Source: Rippkaea orientalis PCC 8801
Lineage (GTDB): Bacteria > Cyanobacteriota > Cyanobacteriia > Cyanobacteriales > Microcystaceae
Length of the DNA: 64,000 nucleotides
Assembly: GCF_000021805.1 (NCBI RefSeq)
Contig: NC_011726.1
Coordinates: 124,001 to 188,000 of the forward strand
Direction of reading: 5' to 3'
A program made the position numbers and the translations under genes. The number at the start of each line of letters is the position of its first letter. Position 1 is the first letter of the stretch. Under the pieces are notes generated by a model that was not told the origin of the DNA, did not search any database, and worked only from the letters and a program-made list of their open reading frames with translations. Positions 27,290 through 35,449 of the stretch are shown here, piece after piece.

Positions 27290-27823
27290 ATGGTTTATGC
27301 TTGTGAACTCGGAAATAGCCAGACAGTTTATCTGAATAACCAAGGGAATCAAACTACTATTACCGTTGCAAGTGTTGGAGTGGGACAACAACAACAATCT
27401 AGCACCTCTTTCTTAACGGGACAATGGCTATCTCCTCCTCAACTCTATCGGACTGGAAATGGCGTTATCCTCAAAATTACTACTGCTACAGGGGAATCCT
27501 ATATTCAACTACAAGGAAACAACATTAGTTTGATGGGAAGAACTCCAGGGTTAGGAAATGCTCAACAGATGCAAATTCATCAAGTAACCAATATTCCTAA
27601 TACTATGCCATCAATGCAACCCATGGAACCGATGCAACCCATGCAAGCGATCAAAATGGGGGATATGCAGATGAACATGAACCCGATGGAGATGCGGATG
27701 GGAAATATGCAAATGAAAATGGGAGAACATCCCCAACCATCCCCACAATTTTGCAGTCAATGCGGGGCAAAAGTTCAAGGGGGCGATCGCTTTTGTTCGA
27801 GTTGCGGCCATCGTCTAATCTAA
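27290..27823 (+). CDS. Met-rich zinc-ribbon protein
   Basis: 177 aa. Residues 1-90 look like a beta-rich domain (TVYLNNQGNQTTITVASVG, then QLYRTGNGVILKITT) whose family I do not recognise. Residues 106-144 hold 15 methionines in 39 positions (PMEPMQPMQ, MQMNMNPMEMRMGNMQMKM). The C terminus is a CxxC...CxxC zinc ribbon (CSQCGA and CSSCGH). A Met-rich stretch could bind Cu(I) or Ag(I), but this is inference. AGGAGG lies about 10 bases before the ATG. Its 3' end is copied in the downstream tandem duplication. Confidence 0.65.
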   Translation: MVYACELGNSQTVYLNNQGNQTTITVASVGVGQQQQSSTSFLTGQWLSPPQLYRTGNGVILKITTATGESYIQLQGNNISLMGRTPGLGNAQQMQIHQVTNIPNTMPSMQPMEPMQPMQAIKMGDMQMNMNPMEMRMGNMQMKMGEHPQPSPQFCSQCGAKVQGGDRFCSSCGHRLI

Positions 27824-27891
27824 TAGTAGGGAGGCCAATCCTCACCTAGAGGATATCTTCAAAAAAATCGATCTATAAAGGCTTTTAACCC

Positions 27892-28227
27892 ATGAATGAA
27901 CCCGTTACCGTTACCTATTCTTTGGAGCAAGTTTTATCAAGATTAGAACAGAAAATGGATCGATTAGAGGACAAGATAGACAGCAATCAGAAAGAGATCA
28001 AACAAGAGATTAAAGACCTTAACCAGAAAATAGATAAGCAGTCACAAGAAATCGCAACGATTCAAGCGATTTTACAGACAAAACAGCCATTAATCCAGAA
28101 AATGCCTGATTTGGCTGAAAAAGTCGGGGAATTAAAAAACTGGCGACAAATCGTCATTATTGCGATAACAGCCATCATTACTGGCTCAATTACTTGGGTG
28201 ATTCGCGGAGGAACCTTTAAACCCTAA
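27892..28227 (+). CDS. Coiled-coil protein with C-terminal membrane anchor, copy 1
   Basis: 111 aa. The N-terminal two thirds form a coiled coil (SLEQVLSRLEQKMDRLEDKI, then KEIKQEIKDLNQKIDKQSQE); residues about 84-105 form one hydrophobic helix (IVIIAITAIITGSITWVI). The layout is like the phage XhlA-type or DUF1640-like tail-anchored small proteins, but I cannot name a family. It is nearly identical to copy 2 at 28363 apart from an 18-residue insertion. The function is unknown. Confidence 0.7.
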   Translation: MNEPVTVTYSLEQVLSRLEQKMDRLEDKIDSNQKEIKQEIKDLNQKIDKQSQEIATIQAILQTKQPLIQKMPDLAEKVGELKNWRQIVIIAITAIITGSITWVIRGGTFKP

Positions 28228-28362
28228 CCATTTTCGGGGGAGAAAGCCAATCCATTAAATTAGGCGATCGCTTTTGTTCGAGTTGGGGCAATCGTCTAAC
28301 CTAATAGTAGGATGGGTAATGCCCACCTAAAAATAGACACCAGAAAAGAAGGAGTTTAACCC

Positions 28363-28644
28363 ATGAATGAACCCGTCACCGTTACTTATTCCCTCGAGCA
28401 AGTTTTATCGAGATTAGAACAGAAAATCGACCGATTAGAGGACAAAATAGACAAACAAACAGAAGAAATTGCAACGATTAGAGCGACTTTACAGGCACAA
28501 CAGCCATTAATGCAGAAAATCCCTGATTTAGCGGAAAAAGTCGGGGAATTGAAAAACTGGCGACAAATCGTCATTATTGCGATAACAGCCATCATTACTG
28601 GCTCAATTACTTGGGTGATTCGCGGAGGAACCTTTAAACCCTAA
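28363..28644 (+). CDS. Coiled-coil protein with C-terminal membrane anchor, copy 2
   Basis: 93 aa, paralogue of the 27892 gene. Shorter by 18 residues missing after LEDKIDK; the membrane segment and the last 40 residues are identical, and the DNA is nearly so, including silent sites. The reading frame stayed open despite the deletion, so it is probably still expressed. GGAG lies about 12 bases before the ATG. It may form a mixed coiled coil with copy 1 (inference). Confidence 0.7.
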   Translation: MNEPVTVTYSLEQVLSRLEQKIDRLEDKIDKQTEEIATIRATLQAQQPLMQKIPDLAEKVGELKNWRQIVIIAITAIITGSITWVIRGGTFKP

Positions 28645-28678
28645 CCTAACAAGTAGATAACAATTAGGAGTTTAACCA

Positions 28679-29125
28679 ATGAGTCAGATCCCTATTAAAG
28701 AGACTTATTCTTTATATGAAACCGACTATCCTTTGTGGCTAGAAAAACAAGCTATCGCTCTTAAAAACCGTGATATTAATGCTTTAGACTGGGATAATTT
28801 ATTAGGGGAAATAGAGTCCTTGGGTAACGAACAGATTCACGCAGTTAATAATCTTTTAAAGCAAATTATTATCCATCGTTTAAAACTTGATTATTCCTCT
28901 GAGATTTATTCGAGACACCATTGGAAGTGTGAAATTAATAGCTTTATTGATACTCTTGAAGATAAATTAACCAATTCTATTCGCAATAAAATTGACCTAG
29001 AAAAGCCTTACTCTAGAGCTAGACGGACAGTTTTAGAGAACTACAATCTTGATTTGCCTAAAGAATGCCCCTATGCTCTTGATGAATTAATGACCTATCT
29101 TGATACAAAAATTGATCGAAACTAA
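28679..29125 (+). CDS. DUF29 family protein
   Basis: 148 aa. The pattern YETDYPLWLEKQAIALKNRD, NALDWDNLLGEIESLGN and a final KECPYALDELM is that of DUF29, a helical family very abundant in cyanobacteria and often near mobile or toxin-antitoxin genes. Function unknown. It is 34 bp after the duplicated membrane protein gene. A second, more distant member lies dead at 31104-31664. Confidence 0.88.
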   Translation: MSQIPIKETYSLYETDYPLWLEKQAIALKNRDINALDWDNLLGEIESLGNEQIHAVNNLLKQIIIHRLKLDYSSEIYSRHHWKCEINSFIDTLEDKLTNSIRNKIDLEKPYSRARRTVLENYNLDLPKECPYALDELMTYLDTKIDRN

Positions 29126-29208
29126 AGGAGATATTGCTTGATCTAAAGATTATAAAGGCTACCCAAGAATAAGCTAAGCTGTTCATCATTTAATTTGGTC
29201 GTTATAGC

Positions 29209-29544
29209 TTATTCAATGGCAAATCCTGTATATTGTCGTTGGTGGGGAGCATAATAAGCTAAAACGATATCTTCTTTGGGAACACCCCATTCTACCAATT
29301 CATTAGCAACACCAATTTCTGTGCCATCATGTTGTATCCAAATTTTGTCATTTTTGAGATCAATTTGCAGGACGCAACCTCTTAAACGTCGATTTCCGTG
29401 CCAACCGACATTCATTAATTGATAGTGATCTCTTTCTTTATCAAATATTTTTTGGACTTCAATCTGTCCATATTTAGGTTTATATTGTTCATATTGATCG
29501 ATTATTTTTTTGACTAATTCTCGATATTTTTCTAATTTTTCCAT
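29209..29544 (-). CDS. xisI: XisI-like fdxN excision controlling factor
   Basis: 111 aa. Recognised by the whole-length pattern MEKLEKYRELVKKIIDQY, HYQLMNVGWHGNRRLRGC, IWIQHDGTEIGVANELVEWG and a final HQRQYTGFAIE. In Anabaena XisI, together with XisH, controls excision of the fdxN element by XisF in heterocysts. Many cyanobacteria without that element carry xisHI pairs, so here the role is unknown. It overlaps xisH by 13 bp, so they form an operon, xisH first. Confidence 0.93.
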   Translation of the reverse strand: MEKLEKYRELVKKIIDQYEQYKPKYGQIEVQKIFDKERDHYQLMNVGWHGNRRLRGCVLQIDLKNDKIWIQHDGTEIGVANELVEWGVPKEDIVLAYYAPHQRQYTGFAIE

Positions 29545-29948
29545 TGTTTAATTACCTCTTGATTGACATCATAAACAATAAGTTTGATTTGGTATTTTGC
29601 TACTGATTTTTGTGTGAAAACAAGGGTAAAGAAAGTTTCATAAATATCTTCAGTAACTGCCAAGTCAAGCTCCCTTTCTGGTTCAATATTTTCTAAGACA
29701 AGACGATAGTTTAAAAATTGTCCGAGGGCTGTATGAAATTCAGCAATTAAAGAAGGACGATTAAACGTTTTAATTTCTACAGCAATTTTTTGTTTATTTT
29801 TTTCAGCAGCAATAATTTTTTCTACTCCTAAGTCAACATACATATCAACACCTCCATAATCAAGATATAGAGGATCATCAGTAATTTTCCAACCGTCTTT
29901 GACTAGGGCTTTTTTAACCGTATCATGAAAGATATCTTTAGCTGGCAT
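29532..29948 (-). CDS. xisH: XisH-like protein
   Basis: 138 aa. The opening MPAKDIFHDTVKKALVKDGW and the strand pattern YVDLGVEKIIAAE then KIAVEIKTF are diagnostic of XisH. The D...E.K arrangement suits a PD-(D/E)XK-type nuclease fold, as proposed for this family. It is translated just before xisI, overlapping by 13 bp. No XisF-type recombinase is visible in the window, so an excision role is unsupported. The pair may behave like a mobile addiction-like module. Confidence 0.93.
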   Translation of the reverse strand: MPAKDIFHDTVKKALVKDGWKITDDPLYLDYGGVDMYVDLGVEKIIAAEKNKQKIAVEIKTFNRPSLIAEFHTALGQFLNYRLVLENIEPERELDLAVTEDIYETFFTLVFTQKSVAKYQIKLIVYDVNQEVIKQWKN

Positions 29949-30238
29949 AAAATATCTTGTTTTATTAACTTATTTCAATGATTGTCACTTTCTCGTACTG
30001 TATTTAATTATAGCAGGTTTATTTAATTGGTTCGTTTGTTCCCAAAAATTCTAGAGAAAACCTGCCCTTACGGGAAATTAAACCCCACAAAAAAAATCGC
30101 CTCCTCTTAATACAACTTCAGAGAAGGCACGGTAGTAGTCTTAATGATAGACTTGATACGATGGATACGATAGAAAATGTTAAGGATACCAAGGTTTAGG
30201 GTTTAGGGAACATTATGTCAATTAACTATCCACACATT

Positions 30239-30874
30239 CTAGGCTTTGGTAGATCCTTTTTTGTCTTTTTTGTTAAGTTTGCGTTTGAATGCACCACCAA
30301 AAGCAACCGCAGCACCAGCACCTAACATGGTGAGGGGTTCGGGTACAGCAGTAATTGTTGCAGAGTAACTTCCATTAGCGCGACCATTAAAAGTCACTGT
30401 ACCTGTTCCAAGTATATTTCCACTAAAATCAGAGAAAGTACCTGTGAATTCTGGGAAAACGAAGCCTAAAGCTCCGAAATCCTGAATAGTGAATGGATTA
30501 TTGACTGTAAAAATGATGTCATCAGTAGTAGTTGGGGTGTTGTTAGTAAGAGTAACAAAAGGATTTACTGCCGTAGCACTATAGTAAGTCACACCCCCAG
30601 AGGAAGAAACAAAAGAGAGTGTAATATTGCTCAAAAATGCGTCAGTATCAATATAGCTCACGAAGGTACCGGTAGTACCCTCAACCTCCCCAGCACCACT
30701 GCCATCAAAATCAAGAACAGTTCCACTATTAGTGCGGGCAAAAGTCCCAGTTATATCGAGTTGAGAACCACCAATAATAGCCGCTTCAGCCGAAGTACTA
30801 CTTAAAGTTAGGGTCACAACAGTTCCCATTAACGCTGCACCTAAAGCAGCCGGTTTAAAATCTAACATAGGCAT
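30239..30874 (-). CDS. PEP-CTERM sorting-domain exported protein
   Basis: 211 aa. N-terminal signal peptide (about 1-31, ending SAEA), a beta-rich Thr/Ser/Gly body, then VPEP at about 178, a hydrophobic helix and a basic tail (KRKLNKKDKK). This tripartite tail is the PEP-CTERM signal processed by exosortase, so the protein is exported and probably released or placed in the sheath. The function of the body is unknown. It is monocistronic with a 290-bp leader gap to xisH. Confidence 0.88.
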   Translation of the reverse strand: MPMLDFKPAALGAALMGTVVTLTLSSTSAEAAIIGGSQLDITGTFARTNSGTVLDFDGSGAGEVEGTTGTFVSYIDTDAFLSNITLSFVSSSGGVTYYSATAVNPFVTLTNNTPTTTDDIIFTVNNPFTIQDFGALGFVFPEFTGTFSDFSGNILGTGTVTFNGRANGSYSATITAVPEPLTMLGAGAAVAFGGAFKRKLNKKDKKGSTKA

Positions 30875-31103
30875 GAGTTTAAGCTCCTCAAAATGTACAC
30901 AAATGAATGATGAATAAGGTGAATCACCCTGCCATCCATTATTTCATAGCCATGTTAAAGTTCGTGTATACGCTCGCGTATAACTTGTTAGTTTTATGTA
31001 TAATTTCGGAACGTTTACGTTGGGGCAGGTTTAGCCGAAATTGATGTCATTGTTTAGGGATTTATGTCCAAAAGCTACCATGAATTTTATCAAAAACTCA
31101 CCC

Positions 31104-31664
31104 CTACAAATTTGGGATAATTAATTCAATTGCCTGATTAATAATAGCAGTTTTATCAACCATTATAGCAATTTCTTCGGGTGCATATTTTCCTTCAAAT
31201 GCTTGCTTTGCTGGTCTTTTTAGCCCCAATTCATAAGCGTCCTCTAACGTCTCCCTCACCTCATCTACTGTTAAATAATTACCCCCAGTTTTGCGCCGTT
31301 TATTAGTCCGTTGAATTTCCTTAACTGCATTAGCAATGGATAATTCCCATGAATAGGTTGTTCGTTTTTCTGATGCTTATTTAATCAGATGTAAAAGTAA
31401 AATCTTACTAACGCTAAAAATTTTATTGAGCCTATCATCCTTGGTCATTTCTGTCAGTTCATCTACCAATAATAAAGCATCAGTAATATTTCCTTCTAGC
31501 AGTAAATCTTTTAAGGTTAATAACTCTTCTATTGCTGCTTTCTCCTAATATTCAAAACCTTCTGAAATACTGCCTTCTGGTTCTACCTCCACGTCCAGCG
31601 TTTTGAGTCGTTGCTCAAGCAAGATGAGTTTTTGTTCGATCTAAGTTAATCTATCCTCTGACAT
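31104..31664 (-). pseudogene. DUF29-like gene with three in-frame stops
   Basis: Reading from ATG 31664 the frame stays in register for 186 codons but meets TAG at 31641-31643, TAG at 31545-31547 and TAA at 31377-31379 before the final TAG at 31104. The product contains LKDLLLEGNITDALLLVDEL, NKIFSVSKILLLHLIK and SWELSIANAVKEIQRTNKRR, a pattern common in cyanobacterial proteins I recall as DUF29-like. No frameshift is present: the gene decayed only by point nonsense changes. No ribosomal readthrough is expected. Confidence 0.8.
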
Positions 31665-31711
31665 CTCATTATTCTGCCCTATCTGTGGTGATCAGCCCAA
31701 TTTGTGAAGTA

Positions 31712-31738
31712 CCCCACCCTACTTCGTTGAGGGTGGGG
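31712..31738 (-). ncRNA. IS right-end hairpin, putative omega-RNA scaffold end
   Basis: CCCCACCCT (31712-31720), a 9-base loop and AGGGTGGGG (31730-31738) form a perfect 9-bp stem directly after the tnpB stop on its coding strand. This position is where IS200/IS605 elements carry the right-end hairpin recognised by TnpA and where TnpB guide (omega) RNAs end. The guide would be the roughly 20 bases just beyond the element, toward 31690. That part is inference from known TnpB systems. Confidence 0.5.
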
Positions 31739-31748
31739 CTTCCTACCC

Positions 31749-32900
31749 TCAAGAACTAACGCTCTTGATACACTGCATTTCAACAGTTTGGTTAGGCGTA
31801 GATTCGGACACTTCCTGCTCTATATATCCGTCGGAAAATTGCAGCAAATTCCAACAAGCATTAATATCTCTGTCATGATGTGCATGACATTCCCGACAAG
31901 TCCATTCTCTATCTTTTAGGGTTAAATCTTCTTTGATATACCCACAGTTAGAGCATCTCTTAGAACTCGGAAAGAATCTATCAACTCGCTTAATTTCACA
32001 GCCATAGATATCCCCTTTGTATTCTAAAAGAGTTAAGAATTGTCCCCATGCTACGTCGCTTATTTGCTTGGCTAATTTTCGATTTTTGACTATCCCTTTA
32101 ATGTTTAAGTCCTCACAACTAATAACTTGGTTTTCGTTAGTTAGTTTGAGACTTATTTTATGTTGATAGTCTAATCTTTGGTTAGCAACTTTTTCATGAA
32201 TCTTAGCTACTCTAACTCTGGCTTTATTCCTGTTGTTAGAATCTTTGACTTTGCGACTTAACCTCCTTTGTCTAATTTTTAACCGTCTTAACGAACGTTG
32301 GAAATAACGGGGATTAGGGAATTTTTCAGGCTTAGACGTAATCACGAAATCTTTTAATCCTAGATCAAGTCCAATTTTTTCTCCATTTAAAGGAGCTTTA
32401 GAGATTTCTAATTCAGTAACAATAGAGGCATAATATTTACCTGATGCGGTTTTCGTAATGGTTACACTTTTAATTTCCCCTTCAATTTCTCGATGAATGA
32501 CCATTTTAATCGGGGTCATTTTCGGTAATTTAAGTTTGCTTTCTTCAGTGATTGAAAAATGTTGAGGCACTCGAAAAGACTGCTTATTTGAGCGTTTTTT
32601 AAACCTAGGGAATTTAGCTAATCCTTTAAAAAAGCGAGAGTAAGCGGTTTCTAAGTTTTTAAGAGTTTGCTGCAAGGCTTGAGAATTAACCTCGTTTAGC
32701 CATTCAAATTCCTTTTTTAAAGATGTTAGTAATTTAGCCCATTCTTTGTAACGCAAACTTTTCTGGCAGTCGGTGTAGATATCGGTAGTTAAGCGCAAAA
32801 AATAGTTGTACACAAACCTTGAACAGCCAAAGCATTTAGCTAAGAATTGTTGCTGCTCTTGATTGGGATACAACCTGAATCGATACGTTTTATTACCCAT
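31749..32900 (-). CDS. tnpB: TnpB, RNA-guided endonuclease of IS200/IS605
   Basis: 383 aa. This is a Cas12-ancestor nuclease guided by an RNA from the element's right end. RuvC motifs: D179 in GLDLGLKDF, E263 in SCEDLNIKG, and the Asp of HDRDINACWN (about 343-345). A zinc finger lies between the last two (C316, C319, C335, C338). N-terminal YRFRLYPNQEQ and GCSRFVYNYFL are the usual helix-turn-helix start. All catalytic residues are present and the frame is open, so it may be active. No tnpA is nearby. Confidence 0.95.
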   Translation of the reverse strand: MGNKTYRFRLYPNQEQQQFLAKCFGCSRFVYNYFLRLTTDIYTDCQKSLRYKEWAKLLTSLKKEFEWLNEVNSQALQQTLKNLETAYSRFFKGLAKFPRFKKRSNKQSFRVPQHFSITEESKLKLPKMTPIKMVIHREIEGEIKSVTITKTASGKYYASIVTELEISKAPLNGEKIGLDLGLKDFVITSKPEKFPNPRYFQRSLRRLKIRQRRLSRKVKDSNNRNKARVRVAKIHEKVANQRLDYQHKISLKLTNENQVISCEDLNIKGIVKNRKLAKQISDVAWGQFLTLLEYKGDIYGCEIKRVDRFFPSSKRCSNCGYIKEDLTLKDREWTCRECHAHHDRDINACWNLLQFSDGYIEQEVSESTPNQTVEMQCIKSVSS

Positions 32901-32940
32901 ATCTATTCCCTCGTTAAGAATAGTCTAGCATAGGTTATCT

Positions 32941-33320
32941 GTTTTGTACAAAAAAGTTAAGCTATATATGGACTCCCTTCGGTCGGTTTATTTGTTGGTC
33001 CCCATTCATCCCCAACTTTTTGAGAAGGTGGAGTATTCTGGCGACATCAGGATAAACAATGGACGAACGGGATTAGCCCCTACAAAAAACGTTGTTGGAA
33101 TGTAGGGGTTAACGGTGTTAACCCACAATGTCATCTCTGATAGAATTTTACCCGTTATCAGAAAAATTGGGTCTAAAACCCTGCCTTTGAAGACAGAAAG
33201 TTTTTGGAGCGGGGCTTAAATCCCCGTTATAAAAACTACTTCTGTAGGGGCTAAATATTATTAAGCCCCTACTGACTTCTGACTTCGTTAAGCCAGGAAA
33301 GCCCAAATCCCTTTCTAAAT
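32941..33320. other. Intergenic stretch rich in GTAGGGG-type hairpins
   Basis: No gene is seen. It holds several short inverted repeats: CGGGGCTTAAATCCCCG near 33212, a TGTAGGGGTTAACGG/TTAACCCAC pair near 33108, and the strong hairpin at 33241-33287. The last lies about 35 bp downstream of the rpoD stop codon and may end rpoD transcription. Confidence 0.6.
33241..33287. repeat. GTAGGGGC hairpin repeat, copy 2
   Basis: TTCTGTAGGGGCTAAATATT continues with ATTAAGCCCCTACTGACTTC. Its reverse complement matches 4822-4870 at nearly every base over 48 bp, including the flanking GAAGTCAGAAGTC. It lies just after rpoD (minus strand), so it could end that transcript. Confidence 0.8.
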
Positions 33321-34460
33321 TTACCGAATGTATTCTTTAAGAATACTATTGCGGTTGGGATGACGGAGCTTTCGTAGTGCTTTAGCCTCAATTTGACGGA
33401 TTCTCTCACGGGTAACATTAAAGATCTGTCCAATTTCTTCGAGGGTTTTCATTCGTCCATCGTCTAACCCGTACCGCAACCGCAGCACATCCCGTTCCCG
33501 TGGACTAAGGGTATCGAGGACATTTTCGAGATCTTCGCGTAGGAGATTTTTCGACACCTCATCTTCAGGGTTTTCCCCATCAGCCTCAATAAAATCCCCC
33601 AGGCGGGAATCTTCTTCCTTACCAATGGGGGTTTCAAGGGATATGGGTAATTGGGCGGATTTAGCAATAAACCGTAACTTTTCGATGGTCATCTCCATGC
33701 GAGTCGCAATTTCCTCTTCTGTCGGTTTTCGGCGCATCTCTTGGGAGAGAATCTTGGTGGTTTTCTTAATCCGAGAGATGGTTTCGTACAGGTGTACTGG
33801 GAGACGAATCGTACGGGATTGATCAGCGATCGCTCTGGTAATGGCTTGACGAATCCACCAAGTGGCGTAAGTCGAAAACTTATACCCTTTTTCGTGGTCA
33901 AACTTTTCAGCCGCCCGAATTAAGCCCAGGGAACCTTCTTGAATTAAATCTTGAAAAGATAACCCCCGATTCATGTATTTTTTGGCAATCGAAACCACTA
34001 GACGCAGGTTAGAATGGACCATTTTGTCCTTGGCTTTGCGCCCCAGATAGAGACGACGCTGAAAAGCGTGCCACTCCATATTGATCGCCTGTGACCATTC
34101 GAGATCCGTGGGGAAGCGTCCCATGTGTTCGGTCATTTTTTCGCGGATTCTCTCTAATTCCAGTAAATCCGCAATTTTACGCGCCAGTTCAATCTCTTCT
34201 TCCGCGCGCAATAGTCGAATGCGACCGATTTCTTGGAGGTAAATCCGAATGGAGTCTTCTGTATAAGGCTTTTTCTTGTTGGGATCGCGGCGGCGAGAAG
34301 CACTAAGCTTTCGGGTTTTTTTCCCTTCTGGGTTAGCCATTACCTCGTCAAGAGCCTCATCAGTCATTAGCTCTATTTCTTCGCCTTCATCGGGATCGAT
34401 GAAGAAGGGTAAATCGATTTGAGGCTCTGTAAGGGTTAGTAGGTCATTAGCCTGCGTCAT
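33321..34460 (-). CDS. rpoD: Principal RNA polymerase sigma factor (RpoD/SigA)
   Basis: 379 aa from the ATG at 34460, chosen because AGAGG lies 8 bases upstream; a start at 34571 would add 37 unlikely residues. Acidic N-terminal region, then region 1.2 ([16 protein letters not shown]), region 2 with the -10 reading helix ([18 protein letters not shown]), region 3 and the region 4.2 helix-turn-helix ([20 protein letters not shown]). This is the housekeeping group 1 sigma factor of cyanobacteria. The upstream 990 bp is non-coding, with a CRP-type box at its far end. The second family member is at 43406. Confidence 0.96.
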   Translation of the reverse strand: MTQANDLLTLTEPQIDLPFFIDPDEGEEIELMTDEALDEVMANPEGKKTRKLSASRRRDPNKKKPYTEDSIRIYLQEIGRIRLLRAEEEIELARKIADLLELERIREKMTEHMGRFPTDLEWSQAINMEWHAFQRRLYLGRKAKDKMVHSNLRLVVSIAKKYMNRGLSFQDLIQEGSLGLIRAAEKFDHEKGYKFSTYATWWIRQAITRAIADQSRTIRLPVHLYETISRIKKTTKILSQEMRRKPTEEEIATRMEMTIEKLRFIAKSAQLPISLETPIGKEEDSRLGDFIEADGENPEDEVSKNLLREDLENVLDTLSPRERDVLRLRYGLDDGRMKTLEEIGQIFNVTRERIRQIEAKALRKLRHPNRNSILKEYIR

Positions 34461-34940
34461 GCCGTTTTCCTCTTGCTCCTTGAAGTGCAAAACTAGAAGA
34501 TAGGGTGTAATTGGGAGTTGATTGAAGTCAACCCGTCTGGGTAAGGTTAATCCTTTGGTTGGGATTGTCATTTTCTTGGGGGAATTGGCTCAACAGCTAG
34601 AGCTTAATCGACCACGATAGTCTTGTGAGTCTTGAACTACCTGTGCTGAGAATACCCAAGATGGATAGTTAGTGGTCAAAAAAATTGAAGACCTATCCGA
34701 TTGTAGCCTCGATTACAAAAAATCGGGTATGGTTTTTGTTTTAATTGCAGAAGATCCTCGGAAGTTTCGGGAAAATGGTTAGGGGACTGGGAAGTCATAA
34801 GCATGGGAATCGGTTTCCTTAAAAGATGGGTGATAGCGATTGGTCATTATCGGTTGACCTAAATAACCTGGGTTCAGGGTTCGGGGCTCGGAGTTAGCCT
34901 TTTCGCTTATCCCGAACTCACGTTACATAATACTTAACTC

Positions 34941-34969
34941 TCATTTTGAAGTCATTGACTTCAAAATGA
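34941..34969. promoter_or_regulatory. 14-bp-arm palindrome upstream of rpoD
   Basis: TCATTTTGAAGTCA (34941-34954) and TGACTTCAAAATGA (34956-34969) are perfect inverse arms around one base. No T-run follows on either strand, so it looks more like an operator than a terminator; it could also be the end of a small RNA that starts near 35316. It is 480 bp upstream of the rpoD start codon. Confidence 0.5.
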
Positions 34970-35322
34970 TAGTCGGCTGATCACAAACCAATCAAGACAC
35001 ATAGATATCATCAGCTAACTTTAGATTAAGCTTTGAATTAACGTGCCTTGACAATTTCAGCTAGGTAATGTTTCTAGGCATAGGTAAAATCTTCAGCTAT
35101 TGTAGTGAATGTGACTGCAAAGTTCAAGATAACTTATTCTGGCCAGCTTGGGAGCAGTGGACAGTCAATAGTAGATTTGTTCTGGAAGAGCTGCCAAAAA
35201 TTAGTCCTTTTATTCATACGTTAGCAGAGTTTTTCTGATGTCGAGTCAATATGGCTCACGAATTGTTAACTAATATCAAAGTTTGATGACTGATAGTCAA
35301 TCGTCACTACCGTAATATCGCT

Positions 35323-35328
35323 GTTATA
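35323..35328 (-). promoter_or_regulatory. -10-like hexamer TATAAC near the CRP box
   Basis: On the minus strand TATAAC begins 30.5 bases from the centre of the CRP-type box. A class II CRP promoter (box at -41.5, hexamer from -12) needs 29.5, so the geometry fits within one base. The predicted start site is near 35316, transcribing toward rpoD. Confidence 0.45.
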
Positions 35329-35348
35329 AGGGTTTTATTGGCTATTTG

Positions 35349-35368
35349 ACTGTGATATCTATCACAGT
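35349..35368. promoter_or_regulatory. CRP/SyCRP1-type binding site
   Basis: ACTGTGATATCTATCACAGT has perfect 9-bp arms around two bases and contains TGTGA-N6-TCACA, the consensus of the CRP family. In Synechocystis the cAMP receptor SyCRP1 binds this sequence class. It lies 81 bp beyond the stop codon of the divergent-PAP2 gene, about 890 bp upstream of rpoD, and a -10-like hexamer is correctly spaced on the minus strand. Confidence 0.65.
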
Positions 35369-35449
35369 TTCTGCCTAGGTGAATCAACAAAAATCTTCAC
35401 TATTGCCTGTTACCCGTTGTGACGTTTCCTTGATCAAAGGGCGGTGACT

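Larger units (their letters stand above)
27780..28644 (+). repeat. Tandem duplication covering a gene end and a small gene
   Basis: The segment around 27780-28227, from the GCGATCGCTTTTGTTCGAGT of the zinc-ribbon gene through the first small membrane protein, is repeated at about 28263-28644. The second copy carries a decayed 3' end of the zinc-ribbon gene (28263-28312), showing that the duplicated unit began inside that gene. The second small gene has lost 54 bp relative to the first. Confidence 0.85.
31695..32940 (-). mobile_element. Orphan IS200/IS605-type insertion (tnpB only)
   Basis: The tnpB gene with its right-end hairpin constitutes an insertion lacking tnpA, so it would need transposition in trans. 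Outer boundaries are estimates: the right end is set just past the 9-bp-stem hairpin and the left end near the tnpB promoter, where no convincing left-end hairpin could be recognised. The neighbouring pseudogene start (31664) lies only about 30 bp away, so the insertion may have cut its promoter. Confidence 0.6.
34461..35449. other. Long non-coding region upstream of rpoD
   Basis: Nearly 1 kb without a gene. It is too long for an ordinary leader. It contains a 14-bp-arm palindrome (34941-34969) and, at the far end, a perfect CRP-type box (35349-35368) with a well-spaced -10-like hexamer pointing toward rpoD. A small RNA gene or a very long rpoD leader is possible. No open frame resembles a protein. 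Confidence 0.7.

Noticed and set aside
29200-29960. Part of an fdxN-type excision element
   Set aside because: No XisF recombinase, no direct-repeat borders and no interrupted fdxN in the window; only xisH and xisI are present.
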